In this document: positions 58,220-58,673 of the stretch, piece by piece
How the letters are laid out: the number at the start of each line of letters is the position of its first letter
Position numbering within the stretch: the first letter of the stretch is position 1
Source: Alphaproteobacteria bacterium
Lineage (GTDB): Bacteria > Pseudomonadota > Alphaproteobacteria > Bin95
Direction: 5' to 3'
Assembly: GCA_022826185.1 (NCBI GenBank)
Contig: JAJDVH010000011.1
Span: 1-58,673 of the forward strand
Length of the DNA: 58,673 bases
Translations under genes and position numbers: made by a program
Notes under the pieces: model-generated
Database searches by the model: none
Told to the model about the DNA's origin: nothing
Seen by the model: only the letters and a program-made list of their open reading frames with translations

Positions 58220-58429
58220 TTCGGCGTTTCTGCAGAAAGCGACCGGCTGGGGACCGAAAAAGCCCCCGGCGTGAGCAAGCGCGAGAGGTGCGTGCGCCGT
58301 CTCGCGCGCGCAATCAGGTGCGCGAACCGCGCCGGCGCCGACACCCGCCCGCGCCCGCACGCGAAACGCGCGCAAAACAGGGACGCCCGTCCCGCCCTTT
58401 GCCCGAAAGGAGATGGCATGAATGGGGAG

Positions 58430-58673
58430 TGAACGGTCGGGCTCCCGTCGCCATGCTGGGCGTTGGGAGAGGCGGATAGGTGACAGGTTGCATTCGTGCG
58501 GTAGGGCTCTCGACCCTGTAAAGGAGATTAATCCGCGCCTGTTTCCGAACGACCCTGGTGAGGCCCGGAGATCGCCGGTGACCTCGTATAGGAGTTTGGC
58601 TCGGCCGTTCACGCCCCGCGCGGGGCTCCGCCTCCCGCCAACAGGAGGATGTTAGCCATGGTCCATATCGGTG
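58430..58673 (+). mobile_element. Probable left end of an IS110-family element, with bridge-RNA-type leader
   Basis: From about 58430 to 58657 the sequence is non-coding but structured (AGGG-CTCTCGA-CCCT at about 58503-58517, and a perfect GCCCCGC-GCGGGGC palindrome at 58613-58626). It ends in AGGAGG, and an ATG at 58658 opens MVHIG before the window ends. IS110-family transposases begin M-x-x-x-G-(I/V)-D, and elements of the IS110 group carry a long non-coding left region that encodes the bridge RNA. Only five codons are visible, and the exact left boundary is my estimate. Confidence 0.45.
58658..58673 (+). CDS. Start of a gene cut by the window edge, possible IS110 transposase
   Basis: AGGAGG (58643-58648) lies 9 nt before the ATG at 58658, an ideal distance. 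The visible residues are M-V-H-I-G, and the sixth codon begins with G, which allows V as in the MxxxGVD start of IS110 transposases. An in-frame ATG at 58649 is too close to the ribosome-binding site. Identity rests on five residues plus the leader, so it is tentative. Confidence 0.4.

Noticed and set aside
58115-58612. 165-codon minus-strand frame in the right-hand non-coding region
   Set aside because: No homology, strong Arg/Ala/Pro bias, and it crosses a structured leader; explained by GC-rich composition.

Overview
The window is a 58.7 kb stretch of a high-GC alphaproteobacterial chromosome. The ntrB-ntrC-ntrY-ntrX-trkA-hfq-hflX block, the fused ispDF gene, the divergent sdhE-mfd / recG arrangement and the mltB-rlpA-dac-tmk-holB-metG-tatD operon all point to Alphaproteobacteria, most likely a Rhodospirillales-type lineage. 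That placement is from gene content only. Starts were chosen from 4-bp stop/start overlaps and Shine-Dalgarno matches. Several genes appear to use GTG or TTG.

Layout. 1-6.5 kb: an acyl-CoA ligase, an orphan peptide-type ABC ATPase and its solute-binding protein (with brnT/brnA debris between them), a NifU-like scaffold and a Rieske oxygenase. 6.5-15.1 kb: a tightly packed housekeeping operon on the minus strand (mltB, rlpA, DD-carboxypeptidase, tmk, holB, metG, tatD, and one reading frame joining a metallo-beta-lactamase-fold hydrolase to MazG). A strong XerC/XerD dif-like site lies inside that last frame, so the replication terminus may be here. 15.3-17.8 kb: an SDR dehydrogenase and a benzoylformate-decarboxylase-like enzyme.

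17.8-27.4 kb is the most unusual region. It holds seven genes: two D-Ala-D-Ala-ligase-like ATP-grasp enzymes, a TrpX-like periplasmic binding protein without permease or ATPase, and four membrane proteins carrying related periplasmic sensor domains. Two of the four are sensor-only. One is sensor-HAMP-MFS transporter, and one is a double-sensor protein ending in an intact SpoIIE/PP2C phosphatase. Each effector is preceded by a sensor-only gene with a 4-bp overlap. I read this as a signal-controlled system that makes or modifies a small ligated (peptide-like) molecule and moves it across the membrane. I know of no described counterpart.

27.4-33 kb: an operon for activation and turnover of an unknown acyl-CoA (AMP ligase, rearranged CaiB-type CoA transferase, MaoC-like hydratase, luciferase-like monooxygenase). 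33-37 kb: tRNA-Ser(UGA), an Uma2 nuclease fragment beside it, a cold-shock gene with a structured leader, an intact Uma2 gene, an SDR, a DsbA-family oxidoreductase and a small coiled-coil membrane protein built on 33-bp repeats. 37-45 kb: mfd, sdhE, recG, hflX, hfq, a HAD phosphatase. 45-53.4 kb: D-amino-acid transaminase, trkA and the two nitrogen two-component systems. 53.7-54.3 kb: an intact brnT/brnA toxin-antitoxin pair sits directly upstream of ntrB, where dusB is usually found. 54.3-58 kb: ispDF, pgpA, a short cinA/pncC, and an acyl-CoA carboxylase beta subunit. The right edge has a dispersed inverted repeat and what looks like the left end and first codons of an IS110-family element.
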